Shown here: positions 7,408-15,454 of the stretch, piece after piece | How the letters are laid out: the number at the start of each line of letters is the position of its first letter | Numbering within the stretch: position 1 is the stretch's first letter | The notes under the pieces: generated by a model | What the model was told of the DNA's origin: nothing | The model's input: only the letters and a program-made list of their open reading frames with translations | Databases searched by the model: none | Translations under genes and position numbers: made by a program | Assembly (NCBI GenBank): GCA_027449645.1 | Contig: DAIDLF010000028.1 | Span: 1-35,191, forward strand | Length of the DNA stretch: 35,191 bases | DNA from: Candidatus Parcubacteria bacterium | Lineage (GTDB): Bacteria; Patescibacteriota; Minisyncoccia; UBA6257; 2-01-FULL-56-20 | Reading direction: 5' to 3'

Positions 7408-7749
7408 ATGGCCCAAAACCACGCACCAAACAACGAACATCTCTCATCGCCCGAGGCGCCCGCAACGGCACGCGGCGCGAAGACGCCGATGACAACTGCC
7501 GAGCGGCTGACGGTCGCCGATGCGGAGCGCATGGAGACCAATCGCTATGAGATGCTTGAGGTCGTGGAGGGCTACTTGAGCGAACCGTTCAAGAAGTCGG
7601 TGCGCGAGAAGATCCGGCGCGAAAAGGAACGCCTGCTTGCCTTCGTGTCCTATGAGAAGCAGGTGCAGGACGCGGCAAAGAGGATCGTGCGCGTGCTCAA
7701 CCCGGCGTATTTCGTCCATAAGCCGCTCGATAAAACTATGTTCGAATAA
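7408..7749 (+). CDS. Small hypothetical protein of the AAA+/VirD4-like operon
   Basis: 113 aa, not recognised. The first 30 residues are polar and Ala/Pro-rich. Residues 35-113 look helical and charged (ETNRYEMLEVVEGYLSEPF, KKSVREKIRREKERLLAF) and end with VLNPAYFVHKPLDKTMFE. No membrane segment or cysteine motif is visible. It starts 10 nt after the AAA+ stop and ends 30 nt before the VirD4-like ATPase, so it is surely in the same operon. It may be an adaptor between the two ATPases, but nothing in the sequence proves this. Confidence 0.75.
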   Translation: MAQNHAPNNEHLSSPEAPATARGAKTPMTTAERLTVADAERMETNRYEMLEVVEGYLSEPFKKSVREKIRREKERLLAFVSYEKQVQDAAKRIVRVLNPAYFVHKPLDKTMFE

Positions 7750-7752
7750 AAA

Positions 7753-7766
7753 AATCGCGCGCGATT
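7753..7766. repeat. Perfect 14-bp palindrome in the operon spacer
   Basis: AATCGCGCGCGATT lies between the 113-aa gene and the VirD4-like gene, flanked by A-runs. There is no T-run after it on the plus strand, so it is not a classical terminator. It could be an RNA processing hairpin or a protein site, or chance. Confidence 0.5.
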
Positions 7767-7779
7767 AAAAAACACCACC

Positions 7780-9066
7780 ATGTCATCCGTCACCATCGGC
7801 ATCAACGAATTCCGCAACAAGCTGACCTCCATCCAATTCAAGGACGAGGACCGTTTGCGGCACATGTACATGATCGGGAAGACCGGCGTCGGCAAATCGA
7901 CAATCTTCCAAAACATGTGCCTGCAGGACATCAAACAGCACCGCGGCGCGTGCTTCATCGACCCGCATGGCGAATCGATCGACTGGCTGCTCAAGCGCAT
8001 CCCGGCGGACCGCATGGAGGACGTGATCCTTTTCGACCCGAGCGACGCGGAGTTCCCGTTCGGCCTCAACCTGCTCGAGGCGAAGAGCGACTGGGAGCGC
8101 GACTTCCTGGTGAGCGAGGTCATCCAGATCTTCTACAAGCTCTTCGATCCCGACCACACGGGCGTGATCGGTCCCCAGTTCGAACACTGGCTCCGCAACG
8201 CCGCACTCACCGTGATGGCGGGACCGGGCGGCGGCACGATCATCGAGATCCCGCGGCTCTTCGTGGACGCCGGCTTTGAGGCGGAAAAGCGCCGCCACCT
8301 TACCGACCCGCTCGTGATCGATTTCTGGACGAAGCAGATGGCGAAGACCTCCGATTTCCACAAGAGCGAGATGCTCAATTACTTCATGTCCAAGTTCGGC
8401 CATTTCACGAACAACGCGCTCATGCGCAACATCATGGGCCAACATGAAAGCAGCTTCGACTTCGATTCCGTGATGGATGGCCGCAAGATCCTCCTCGTCA
8501 ATCTTTCCAAGGGAAAGATCGGCGAAATGAACGCGCACATCCTCGGCCTGATCCTCGTGGCAAAATTACAGGCCGCCATTTTGCGCCGCGCGCGCCAGAG
8601 CGGCGGCGAGCGCACGCCGTTCTATCTCTACGTGGACGAGTTCCAGAACTTCATTACCGATTCCTTCATCAGTTTGCTCAGCGAGTCGAGGAAGTACGGC
8701 TTAGGCGTGCACCTTACGAACCAATATCTCGCGCAGCTGCCCGCCGCCCTGCGCGATGCCGTGCTGGGCAACGTGGGCACGCTCCTCTCTTTCGAAGTAG
8801 GCGCCGAGGATGCCGAACTGCTCACCAAAGAGTTCGATCCGTTCACCCTGCACGACTTCATCGGCCTGCCCCGGTTCCATTTCTATATAAAACTGATGAT
8901 CGACGGCAAGACGAGCAACGCCTTCTCCGGCGTCGGACTGCCGCCCGAACCGCCCGCACCTGCGAGCGATGCGATCGACGGTGCCGTGGCGATCGTCAAC
9001 CGCCTGGCCTACGGCACGCCGCGCGTGCTCGTGGAAGAGATGATCAGGCGGGAGCTGGCGCAGTAG
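7780..9066 (+). CDS. VirD4/TraG-like DNA-translocase-type ATPase
   Basis: 428 aa. A P-loop ATPase of the HerA/FtsK/VirD4 group: Walker A MIGKTGVGKST (about 31-41), FIDPHGESIDWLL just after it (typical of TraG/TraD and DUF87-type proteins), Walker B LYVDEFQNF (about 287-296), and a following LLSESRKYGLGVHLTNQYLAQLP (sensor and Gln motif). VirD4 coupling proteins carry N-terminal membrane helices, but this one has none and is predicted soluble. It is the last gene of the operon and converges on the pilin gene, with only 14 nt between them. A role in moving DNA or protein, perhaps with pili, is inferred. No relaxase, VirB4 or VirB6 is in the window. Confidence 0.9.
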   Translation: MSSVTIGINEFRNKLTSIQFKDEDRLRHMYMIGKTGVGKSTIFQNMCLQDIKQHRGACFIDPHGESIDWLLKRIPADRMEDVILFDPSDAEFPFGLNLLEAKSDWERDFLVSEVIQIFYKLFDPDHTGVIGPQFEHWLRNAALTVMAGPGGGTIIEIPRLFVDAGFEAEKRRHLTDPLVIDFWTKQMAKTSDFHKSEMLNYFMSKFGHFTNNALMRNIMGQHESSFDFDSVMDGRKILLVNLSKGKIGEMNAHILGLILVAKLQAAILRRARQSGGERTPFYLYVDEFQNFITDSFISLLSESRKYGLGVHLTNQYLAQLPAALRDAVLGNVGTLLSFEVGAEDAELLTKEFDPFTLHDFIGLPRFHFYIKLMIDGKTSNAFSGVGLPPEPPAPASDAIDGAVAIVNRLAYGTPRVLVEEMIRRELAQ

Positions 9067-9080
9067 TGCCCTGAAATATT

Positions 9081-10289
9081 TTATTTTTCGGCGTTATAGA
9101 TCTGCTGGATCTCGGATGCGGAAAGGACGCGATTATAAACGCGAAAATCGTCAATGAGGCCTACGAATTGATAGGCCAGAGTGCTGTAATTCCCCATATA
9201 AAGGTTGGGCCCATCAAAAGAGGCCGTACCCGGTGCTGAGGTTTGGCCATCAAGGACCCCATTAGCATAGAGCTTCAGGGAAGCGCCATCATACGTTCCT
9301 ACGATAAAATACCAGATTCCCGGGGTAAGGGTGGTATTCCCTCCAACACTCTGTTGAACGCCATTGATGCGCGCAGAAAAATAATCCTTACCAGCATTAT
9401 CCGCAAGATAAGGAAGAGCAAAACTGGCGAATATCTGCAAACCAGAACTGCTTGCGGGATTGATCCATCCCATCATGGTGAACCCCTGACTCATTGAAAC
9501 ACCCGAGGTGACCCCGTTCGCAAGCACATAGCCCGAGGTAAACTGAAGACAGCTCGATCCGAGTTTACAAGCAGACCCCGATTGCCATGTGGGGAGAGTC
9601 GTCCCCGTGAGTGTTCCGTTGGCTCCATGACCGCTCCAGTCAAGCGTGCTGCTGCCCGATCCTTCATCAAGCGGCCAGTAGCCCACGAGGCCTCGTCCGG
9701 TACTAGGAAAAGTGGAGGCTCCAGACCCTACCTCCGCAAGCGCAGGATCGGCACCTCCCGCGGAACTCGATTTTGCATATTTCATTGATTCCATGAAGGC
9801 AGAGATTCCATATTGGGTGCCGTTCGTGGCATAGGTGTAATAAAGATTGCTTGAGGTTTGGTTTGTGGGATCTACGGGGAGATTGGAAAGAGGGCTGCCT
9901 GCGGAGATAGTGGAGAGGTTCACCGGGATCCAGCCGGTTGAAACCGCGCTGCGATTAGTGGAAGATGCCGCACAATGGTAGGTCCAGGTAGAAGAAGGCA
10001 TACCCAAGCCTTGGCATTGGTCACCGAGAGTAGACGTAGCAGAGGTGTCGAAGGTTGAGATATAGCTGGTGGTAGCCGTGCCAAGAGAAAAACTTGATGC
10101 AGCGGATTGGTCCGTCACATAGAGATTCAAAGCTGAGTTCAGGGTGGCAAGATCGGAGACCCGGTTCGCATCGCGGGATTGGCGCAACAGCTCTGCGGGG
10201 TTCAGGGTCAAAACCACCACGACCGCAAGGATCGCGATGATGGCGATCACGACGAGAAGCTCAATGAGGGTGAAGGCAGAGCGTTTCAT
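9081..10289 (-). CDS. Type IV prepilin fused to LamG/concanavalin-like domain
   Basis: 402 aa. The N-terminus KRSAFTLIELLVVIAIIAILA is a class III prepilin signal: processing before Phe with Glu at +5, then one hydrophobic helix. Residues 40-180 form a pseudopilin-like region with Ser/Thr-rich loops. From about 200 to 402 comes a LamG/concanavalin-type beta-sandwich (GLVGYWPLDEGSG, GLIDDFRVYNRVLSASEI). LamG-like domains often bind sugars or surfaces, so the protein may be a pilus-tip lectin or adhesin. Its ATG directly abuts the stop of the upstream paralogue, so the two are translated from one message. It lacks its own Shine-Dalgarno. Confidence 0.92.
   Translation of the reverse strand: MKRSAFTLIELLVVIAIIAILAVVVVLTLNPAELLRQSRDANRVSDLATLNSALNLYVTDQSAASSFSLGTATTSYISTFDTSATSTLGDQCQGLGMPSSTWTYHCAASSTNRSAVSTGWIPVNLSTISAGSPLSNLPVDPTNQTSSNLYYTYATNGTQYGISAFMESMKYAKSSSAGGADPALAEVGSGASTFPSTGRGLVGYWPLDEGSGSSTLDWSGHGANGTLTGTTLPTWQSGSACKLGSSCLQFTSGYVLANGVTSGVSMSQGFTMMGWINPASSSGLQIFASFALPYLADNAGKDYFSARINGVQQSVGGNTTLTPGIWYFIVGTYDGASLKLYANGVLDGQTSAPGTASFDGPNLYMGNYSTLAYQFVGLIDDFRVYNRVLSASEIQQIYNAEK
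10174..10262. repeat. Pilin N-terminus DNA repeat, copy A
   Basis: It contains a 44-nt block (10219-10262) identical to 11479-11522 and a 26-nt block (10174-10199) almost identical to 11434-11459. These code for the pilin helix and the region just after it. The near-identity points to recent duplication or gene conversion between the two pilin genes. Confidence 0.85.
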
Positions 10290-11570
10290 TTATTTCTCGG
10301 CGTTATAAAGCGCCTGGACTTCTGCCGAAGAAAGCGCGCGGTTATAAAGACGAACGTCATCAATGATGCCTGGGAAAAGATTACTGCCGCCCCGCGATCC
10401 AATCGTGAAGGGAATCGTATTGGCCCCAGGTGGATAGGCCCAAGATACCGGGGCACCCGCAACTCCATCTCGATAGGCAATAACTTGCGTTCCATTGAAA
10501 ACTCCTGTGACGAAATGCCAATTCCCGTCACCAATCGCACCTCCGGTTGCCGTACCGCTGTTGCCATTCGCTCCTGAACGGATATTGAACGTAATACCTC
10601 CCATGTAATAACCCAGATCAAAACCACAGGTTCCCGCGCCGACAGTGCATCCGCCATATTCAGCGCCAATACCGTTATATGACGAATTGGGCACTGGTAT
10701 CCTTATCCATGCCGCAACCGTAAGGTTCCCAACAAGCGCAGTGCTTGCACTGCTCGTAACCATCACATAATTCGTGGTTCCGTCAAAGTTTCCTGCCCAT
10801 CCCCCCACCTTTGCATTGCTCGTATAATGGCTTCCGGCTATCATCGATCCATTCCATGCCCCGTTATTCCCATTGCTCGTCTGGTCGTAAGCGATGGTGC
10901 CAGATCCTTCGTTAAGCGGCCAGTAACCGACGAGACCAGCCGGGTCAAAGAGGGAAGAGACGCTGGGAGTGCCTCCGAAGATGACCTCGGGGAAGAACGT
11001 GTCTTGGGGTAAGGCACCATATTGCGCTTTGTACTTCTGAGATTCAAGGTCGGCAGTGACCACAAACTGGGACCCATTCGTATTATAGCTGTAAAAAAGA
11101 TTGGAACTCGTCTGATTCACGGGATCTACGGGAAGATTGCCCAAAGGAGGGCCGGAGGAGATGTTCGAAAAATTCACCGGAATCCAGCCGGTCGTCGTCG
11201 CGTTGCGATAGGTGGAGCTTGCGGAGCATTGCCAAGATTGTCCAGTGCCTAAAGTAGGGAGAGCGAGGCCCTGGCATTGGTCACCCGCCGTACTCGTGGC
11301 CGAAGAGTCATAGACCGAAGGATAAGTGGCGTTTGCGTTCCCTAACGAGAAGGAAGAGGCCCCTGACTGGTCCGTGACATACAGATTGAGGGCGCTGTTC
11401 AGCGTCGCCATGTCGCTTACCCTATTCGCGTCACGGGATTGGCGCAACAGCTCTGCGGGATTCAAGGTGAGGACCACGACGACCGCAAGGATCGCGATGA
11501 TGGCGATCACGACGAGAAGCTCGATGAGGGTGAAGGCGCGACTTTTGCCGTGCGCATTATAAAATGCCAT
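10290..11570 (-). CDS. Type IV prepilin fused to LamG/concanavalin-like domain (paralogue)
   Basis: 426 aa, a tandem paralogue of the next gene. The N-terminus SRAFTLIELLVVIAIIAILA is a prepilin peptidase site plus pilin helix. Residues 30-200 parallel the neighbour almost block by block (NRVSDMATLNSALNLYVTDQ). Residues 210-426 form the lectin-like domain (GLVGYWPLNEGSG, DGNWHFVTGVFNG, GIIDDVRLYNRALSSAEV). Between the copies the pilin part is strongly conserved and the lectin part diverged, as expected for changed ligand specificity. The start ATG is 7 nt after a TATAAT, so the message is probably leaderless. No pilus assembly ATPase or prepilin peptidase is in the window. Confidence 0.92.
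   Translation of the reverse strand: MAFYNAHGKSRAFTLIELLVVIAIIAILAVVVVLTLNPAELLRQSRDANRVSDMATLNSALNLYVTDQSGASSFSLGNANATYPSVYDSSATSTAGDQCQGLALPTLGTGQSWQCSASSTYRNATTTGWIPVNFSNISSGPPLGNLPVDPVNQTSSNLFYSYNTNGSQFVVTADLESQKYKAQYGALPQDTFFPEVIFGGTPSVSSLFDPAGLVGYWPLNEGSGTIAYDQTSNGNNGAWNGSMIAGSHYTSNAKVGGWAGNFDGTTNYVMVTSSASTALVGNLTVAAWIRIPVPNSSYNGIGAEYGGCTVGAGTCGFDLGYYMGGITFNIRSGANGNSGTATGGAIGDGNWHFVTGVFNGTQVIAYRDGVAGAPVSWAYPPGANTIPFTIGSRGGSNLFPGIIDDVRLYNRALSSAEVQALYNAEK
11434..11522. repeat. Pilin N-terminus DNA repeat, copy B
   Basis: Partner of the repeat at 10174-10262, in direct orientation and 1260 bp away. Recombination between the copies would delete one lectin domain and leave a single chimeric pilin. 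Confidence 0.85.
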
Positions 11571-11577
11571 ATACTTT

Positions 11578-11586
11578 ATTATACCA
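11578..11586 (-). promoter_or_regulatory. Extended -10 promoter for the pilin pair
   Basis: Minus strand TGGTATAAT (TGn plus a perfect -10), ending 7 nt before the ATG at 11570. There is no good -35. The spacing predicts a leaderless or nearly leaderless mRNA. Confidence 0.65.
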
Positions 11587-11593
11587 AACCCCG

Positions 11594-12466
11594 CTATATC
11601 CCGAAGATCCGCTGCGCGTTCGCCCAGATCTGCGCCTTCATTTCGTCCGTGGAAACGCCTTTGAGCTCGGCGAGTTTTGCGACGGTGTGCACCACGAATG
11701 CCGGCTCGTTGCGCTTGCCGCGGAACGGTACGGGTGCCACGTAGGGCGCGTCGGTCTCGGACAAGATGCGGTCGGCCGGGATCGCGGCGATGGCGGCATC
11801 GTAATCGCGCGTAAAGGTGACCACGCCGCCGAAGGTAAAGGAATAACCGAGCTCAAGCAGCGCCCGCGCATCGTCCGGTGTGCCAGTGAAGAAATGGATG
11901 ATGCCGGGCGGCAGGCCGCCGCCGCCGTGCTCGCGCAGGATCGGGATCAGGTCGTGGAACGCGTCGCGACAGTGGATCATGAGCGGCTTCCGCACCTCAC
12001 GCGCGAGGGCGATCTGCGCCAAAAAGGCGTCCTTCTGCTTGCGCACCTGTTCATCGCGCGGTTCGTCGTCGCTGAAATGAAAATAGTCCAGGCCGCATTC
12101 GCCGATGGCGAGCGTCTTCGGGTGCAGCGCGAGCGTACGGTAATAATCGTGATCAAAGACCTCGCCGCGCGACGTGAACGCTTTCGCGGCCTCTCCCCCG
12201 CCGAGCTCCTTCTCGTCGTGGAATGACTTGCTCGTGTGCACCGGATGCAGCCCGATGACGGCATAGACGCCATACTCGATCTCGTCCGCCAGCTCCACGG
12301 CACGGCGCGACGTGTCGCGCTGGGTGCCAACGTTCACCACATAGACATCGGCCTCGCGGGCGTGCGCCAAGACCGCGGCGCGGTCGGCGTCAAACAGCGC
12401 AAACTGCGCATGAGTGTGGGCATCAAGAAAATGCATATCGGAAGATGAAGGTTCCATGGTGAACAT
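11594..12466 (-). CDS. tatD: TatD-family metal-dependent hydrolase/DNase
   Basis: 290 aa. TIM-barrel amidohydrolase-superfamily enzyme; TatD proteins are Mg-dependent 3'-5' exonucleases linked to DNA repair. Metal-binding motifs: FLDAHTHAQF near the N-terminus, AIGECGLDYF (Glu), PLMIHCRDAF (His), IIHFFTG and SETDAPYVAP (Asp). The start overlaps the nudix stop by one base (TGATG), showing translational coupling; M4 or M11 are alternative starts. It is the last gene of metG-nudix-tatD. metG next to tatD is a common bacterial arrangement. Confidence 0.93.
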   Translation of the reverse strand: MFTMEPSSSDMHFLDAHTHAQFALFDADRAAVLAHAREADVYVVNVGTQRDTSRRAVELADEIEYGVYAVIGLHPVHTSKSFHDEKELGGGEAAKAFTSRGEVFDHDYYRTLALHPKTLAIGECGLDYFHFSDDEPRDEQVRKQKDAFLAQIALAREVRKPLMIHCRDAFHDLIPILREHGGGGLPPGIIHFFTGTPDDARALLELGYSFTFGGVVTFTRDYDAAIAAIPADRILSETDAPYVAPVPFRGKRNEPAFVVHTVAKLAELKGVSTDEMKAQIWANAQRIFGI

Positions 12467-12915
12467 CAGGAAACATAACGGACATCCGGATGGAGGAGGT
12501 CCCCTGCGCGGAAATCCTCAGCCAACTGCCGCGGGAGGATCTTTACGTCATCCGCGCCGTCCACCCAGCGGATTTCGGCGATCTCATGGGCGTGGGACCG
12601 GACACGCTCTTCGCAGCCTACGTAATCCCCTCCGTTCTTTATCTCAAAGAAAAACTCCACGGACTGCAGGTCTCCTTCGGTAAAATTGTTGATATACAAC
12701 AGTCTCCCGATCGCGGGCTCCACGCCGAGCTCCTCAACGATCTCCCGGCGGATGCATTCCCTGACGTCCTCTCCCCATTCAAGATGCCCTCCCGGCAGGG
12801 CGGCGTGCGTGATGTTGCCGGGATGCCGGACCACAAGCAGTTTGCGGTCGTGCATGATGATGCCCCGACAGCGGATGGTGAATGTTCTTTCGTGCATGGA
12901 TAGGGATGCCATCAT
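12466..12915 (-). CDS. NUDIX hydrolase
   Basis: 149 aa. A full Nudix box GX5EX7REUXEEXGU is present: G43-HLEWG-E49-DVRECIR-REIVEELGV. Nudix enzymes cleave nucleoside diphosphates linked to another group. The specific substrate cannot be read from the sequence; oxidised nucleotides, sugar nucleotides or caps are all possible. The start ATG overlaps the metG stop (ATGA) and the stop overlaps tatD, so the three genes are tightly coupled. M7 is an alternative start. Confidence 0.93.
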   Translation of the reverse strand: MMASLSMHERTFTIRCRGIIMHDRKLLVVRHPGNITHAALPGGHLEWGEDVRECIRREIVEELGVEPAIGRLLYINNFTEGDLQSVEFFFEIKNGGDYVGCEERVRSHAHEIAEIRWVDGADDVKILPRQLAEDFRAGDLLHPDVRYVS

Positions 12916-14384
12916 TTTACCCGGGGGAAAAGCACGTCCGGCTTCGCCGCCGTCACGGTGCCATCGCTGCCGTGCACGATGGCGGCGCGGATCTTCCGCG
13001 ACGCTTCCGGCATGAACGGGGCAAGCTCCTGCGCCACGGCATCCAAAAGCGCGAGCAGGTTTGCGAGTACAGCATAAAGTTCGGCCTCATCCTTGATCTC
13101 CCAGATCTTTTTGTCATTCACATACCGGTCGCCGAAGGCGATTGCGGCCCAGACCGCCGCAAGGGCGTCGCTGAACCTGAACTGCCCGAGCCGCGCCGCC
13201 GCCGTATGGCGCATCGTGCGGATCGCCTCCGCAAATTCGGGCGCAAGCGCGGGACCGCCCGGAGGAATGCCTCCCTGCTGTTTCTCCGCGACGGCAAGCA
13301 CGCGCGCGGCAAAATTGCCGAGGCCGTTCGCCAGGTCGGCATTATAGCGCTCCTTCATCTTCGCTTCGGAAAAATCGCCGTCATCGCCGAACGACACTTC
13401 GCGCAGGAGGAAATACCGCAGGGCATCGTTGCCATAGCGTGCCGCAAGGTCAAGCGGGTCCACCACATTGCCAAGCGATTTGGACATCTTGGTCCCGTCA
13501 ATGGTAAGGAATCCGGTACAGATGACCTGTCCGGGCAGGGGCAGCCCCGCAGACATGAGCATCGCGGGCCAGATCACCGCATGGAACTTCAGGATATCCT
13601 TCGCCATCACGTGGATGTCGGCCGGATGGGCCTCCCATCCTTCCATGCCGACAACCGTAATGTAGTTCACGAGCGCGTCGGCCCACACATAGATGACCTG
13701 GTGCGGATCATTCGGCACCGGGATCCCCCACTCCTTGTTCTCGCGCGAAAAGCTCACGTCCTCCAGGCCGTGTTCCACGAATGCGCGGATATCATTGAAG
13801 CGGTGCGACGGCGCCACAAAGTCGCCGTGCGTCTCGTAAAAATCCAGGAGCTTTTCCTGATAGGCGGACAGTTTGAAGAAATAATTCTCCTCCGTCACGA
13901 GCTCGGGCGCGGTCTTGTGCTCCGGGCAGAGCCCGTCCGGCGTGAGCTCATCCTCTTTCAGGAACGCCTCATGCCCTTTGCAGTACAGCCCCTGATACTG
14001 TCCCTTATAGATGTCGCCTGCCGCCTCCATGCGGCCCCACATATCCCGCACCACCTCGAGGTGCCGCTCCTCCGTGGTCCGGATGAAGTCCGTGTTTGCG
14101 ATGCCGAGCTTCGCCCAGGTGCCGCTCCAGAGCTCCGCCATGCGGTCCAGATAAGCGCCCACCTCTTCGCCCTGCTTTGCCGCGGCATCCACCGTCTTCT
14201 GCGCATTCTCGTCCACTCCCGTGGAAAACACCACATGCTCGCCCTGCGCCTCGCGCCAGCGCGCCAACACGTCCGCCACGATCGTGGAATACGCGTGGCC
14301 GATGTGCGGCTTGTCGTTCACATAATAAATCGGCGTGGTCACATAAAACTCGCCGTGGGTGCCCTGCCGGTCTTGATGGTCCAT
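12912..14384 (-). CDS. metG: Methionyl-tRNA synthetase
   Basis: 490 aa from the chosen start MDHQDRQGTHGEFYVTTPIY; charges tRNA-Met with methionine. Class I signatures: HIGH at 27-30 and KMSKS at 299-303. The connective-peptide metal site reads YCKGHEAF...GLCPEHK, with Cys/His pairs instead of four Cys. WADALVNYIT and the anticodon-binding helical domain are present. There is no C-terminal dimerisation extension. The ORF track extends 22 codons upstream into the permease gene, but a promoter-like -10 (TAATAT) sits 7 nt before this ATG, so I prefer the shorter form. The stop overlaps the nudix start. Confidence 0.96.
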   Translation of the reverse strand: MDHQDRQGTHGEFYVTTPIYYVNDKPHIGHAYSTIVADVLARWREAQGEHVVFSTGVDENAQKTVDAAAKQGEEVGAYLDRMAELWSGTWAKLGIANTDFIRTTEERHLEVVRDMWGRMEAAGDIYKGQYQGLYCKGHEAFLKEDELTPDGLCPEHKTAPELVTEENYFFKLSAYQEKLLDFYETHGDFVAPSHRFNDIRAFVEHGLEDVSFSRENKEWGIPVPNDPHQVIYVWADALVNYITVVGMEGWEAHPADIHVMAKDILKFHAVIWPAMLMSAGLPLPGQVICTGFLTIDGTKMSKSLGNVVDPLDLAARYGNDALRYFLLREVSFGDDGDFSEAKMKERYNADLANGLGNFAARVLAVAEKQQGGIPPGGPALAPEFAEAIRTMRHTAAARLGQFRFSDALAAVWAAIAFGDRYVNDKKIWEIKDEAELYAVLANLLALLDAVAQELAPFMPEASRKIRAAIVHGSDGTVTAAKPDVLFPRVK

Positions 14385-14391
14385 ACCAATG

Positions 14392-14421
14392 ATATTACGA
14401 CGAAAGCGGCGATGTGGGCAA
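14392..14421 (-). promoter_or_regulatory. Internal promoter for metG-nudix-tatD
   Basis: Minus strand: -35 TTGCCC, 18-nt spacer, -10 TAATAT, ending 7 nt before the metG ATG. It lies inside the 3' end of the permease gene, so metG could be made from its own leaderless message. Confidence 0.55.
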
Positions 14422-15447
14422 TGGCGGCGAGCCGGAGTCCCTGCCGGCATGCCGTTTGGTGGACCAGTCCTGGACGACTTCCTGGAACACGGCGGCGGCG
14501 GGCACGGAAATGATCACCCCGAGCATGCCGCCGATCTCGGCCCCTATCAGGAGCGCCACGATGACAATGACCGGATGCAGTCCGACCGAATGCCGCGTAA
14601 GGAGCGGCACCAGGAGATGCGACTCGAACTGCTGGGCCACCAGGAAGAAGATCAGGGTATATACCGCGAGCGACGCGGAAACCGTGAGCGCGGAAACGAT
14701 GGCGATGGCGCCGGAAAGGATGGGTCCGAGGAACGGCACAAGCTCGAAGATCGCGGCGAGCACGCCGATAAGGAAAGCGTATTTCACGCCAAGGAGGGCC
14801 AGGCCCACCCACACGATGCATCCCATGATGAAACTGAGGAACACCTGCATCCGGAACCACGACCCGATGAGCCGCTTCGAGCGCGTATAGATCCGCATGG
14901 TCGTGGCCTCATAATCCGGCGGGGTCACCACCTTGAGAAACCGCTCCACGCCATCATGCCCAAGGCTCAAATAGAACGAGCTCACAATGACGGCGATCGC
15001 GAGGCCGAAGCTCCCGACCGCGCCGGAAAGGAGCGAGAGGGGCGAGGATTGGCCCGCAATGAACTGCTGGGATATCTTGCCGATCACCGCGGTCGCCGAC
15101 TGGGATCCCTGGAAATTCAAAAGGAAGCTCCACGAGCCGAGCGAAGACACGCTCATGCCGGACAGGATCGTGTCGATCTCCACGAGCAGGAACGGCACCA
15201 CGGTGTAGACAATGAGGATGAACGCGATGAGCGCGAGGAGAAAGATGAGGATCACGCTTACGCTCCGCGGCAATTTCACATGCGATTCGAGCAGGTCCAC
15301 AACGCCCTCCAATCCGGATGAGATGACGACCGCAAGGAAAAGGCCGAGCAGGATCTGCCGGCCCTGATACAGGACGCCCACAAGCACCGCGAAGACGAGG
15401 ATCTTCCACAGCATGCCCCAGGAAATATCGATGGCCTTGTTTCCCAT
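14395..15447 (-). CDS. AI-2E/PerM-family membrane transporter
   Basis: 350 aa from MGNKAIDISWGML. A polytopic protein with two N-terminal helices (ILVFAVLVGVLYQGR, ILLGLFLAVVI), one further helix near 70, a soluble stretch, and four to five C-terminal helices. The family motif region is VKYAFLIGVLAAIFELVPFLGPILSGAIA, and QQFESHLLVPLL is also typical. Members export AI-2 (TqsA) or act as Na+/H+ antiporters; the substrate here is unknown. Seven nt separate it from the M16 stop, with GGTGG as a weak ribosome-binding site. The ORF track's first 10 codons are ignored because they overlap the M16 gene. Confidence 0.9.
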   Translation of the reverse strand: MGNKAIDISWGMLWKILVFAVLVGVLYQGRQILLGLFLAVVISSGLEGVVDLLESHVKLPRSVSVILIFLLALIAFILIVYTVVPFLLVEIDTILSGMSVSSLGSWSFLLNFQGSQSATAVIGKISQQFIAGQSSPLSLLSGAVGSFGLAIAVIVSSFYLSLGHDGVERFLKVVTPPDYEATTMRIYTRSKRLIGSWFRMQVFLSFIMGCIVWVGLALLGVKYAFLIGVLAAIFELVPFLGPILSGAIAIVSALTVSASLAVYTLIFFLVAQQFESHLLVPLLTRHSVGLHPVIVIVALLIGAEIGGMLGVIISVPAAAVFQEVVQDWSTKRHAGRDSGSPPLPTSPLSS

Positions 15448-15454
15448 ATACCAC

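Noticed and set aside
12882-14513. 543-aa plus-strand ORF
   Set aside because: Antisense to metG, whose HIGH and KMSKS motifs define the true strand.
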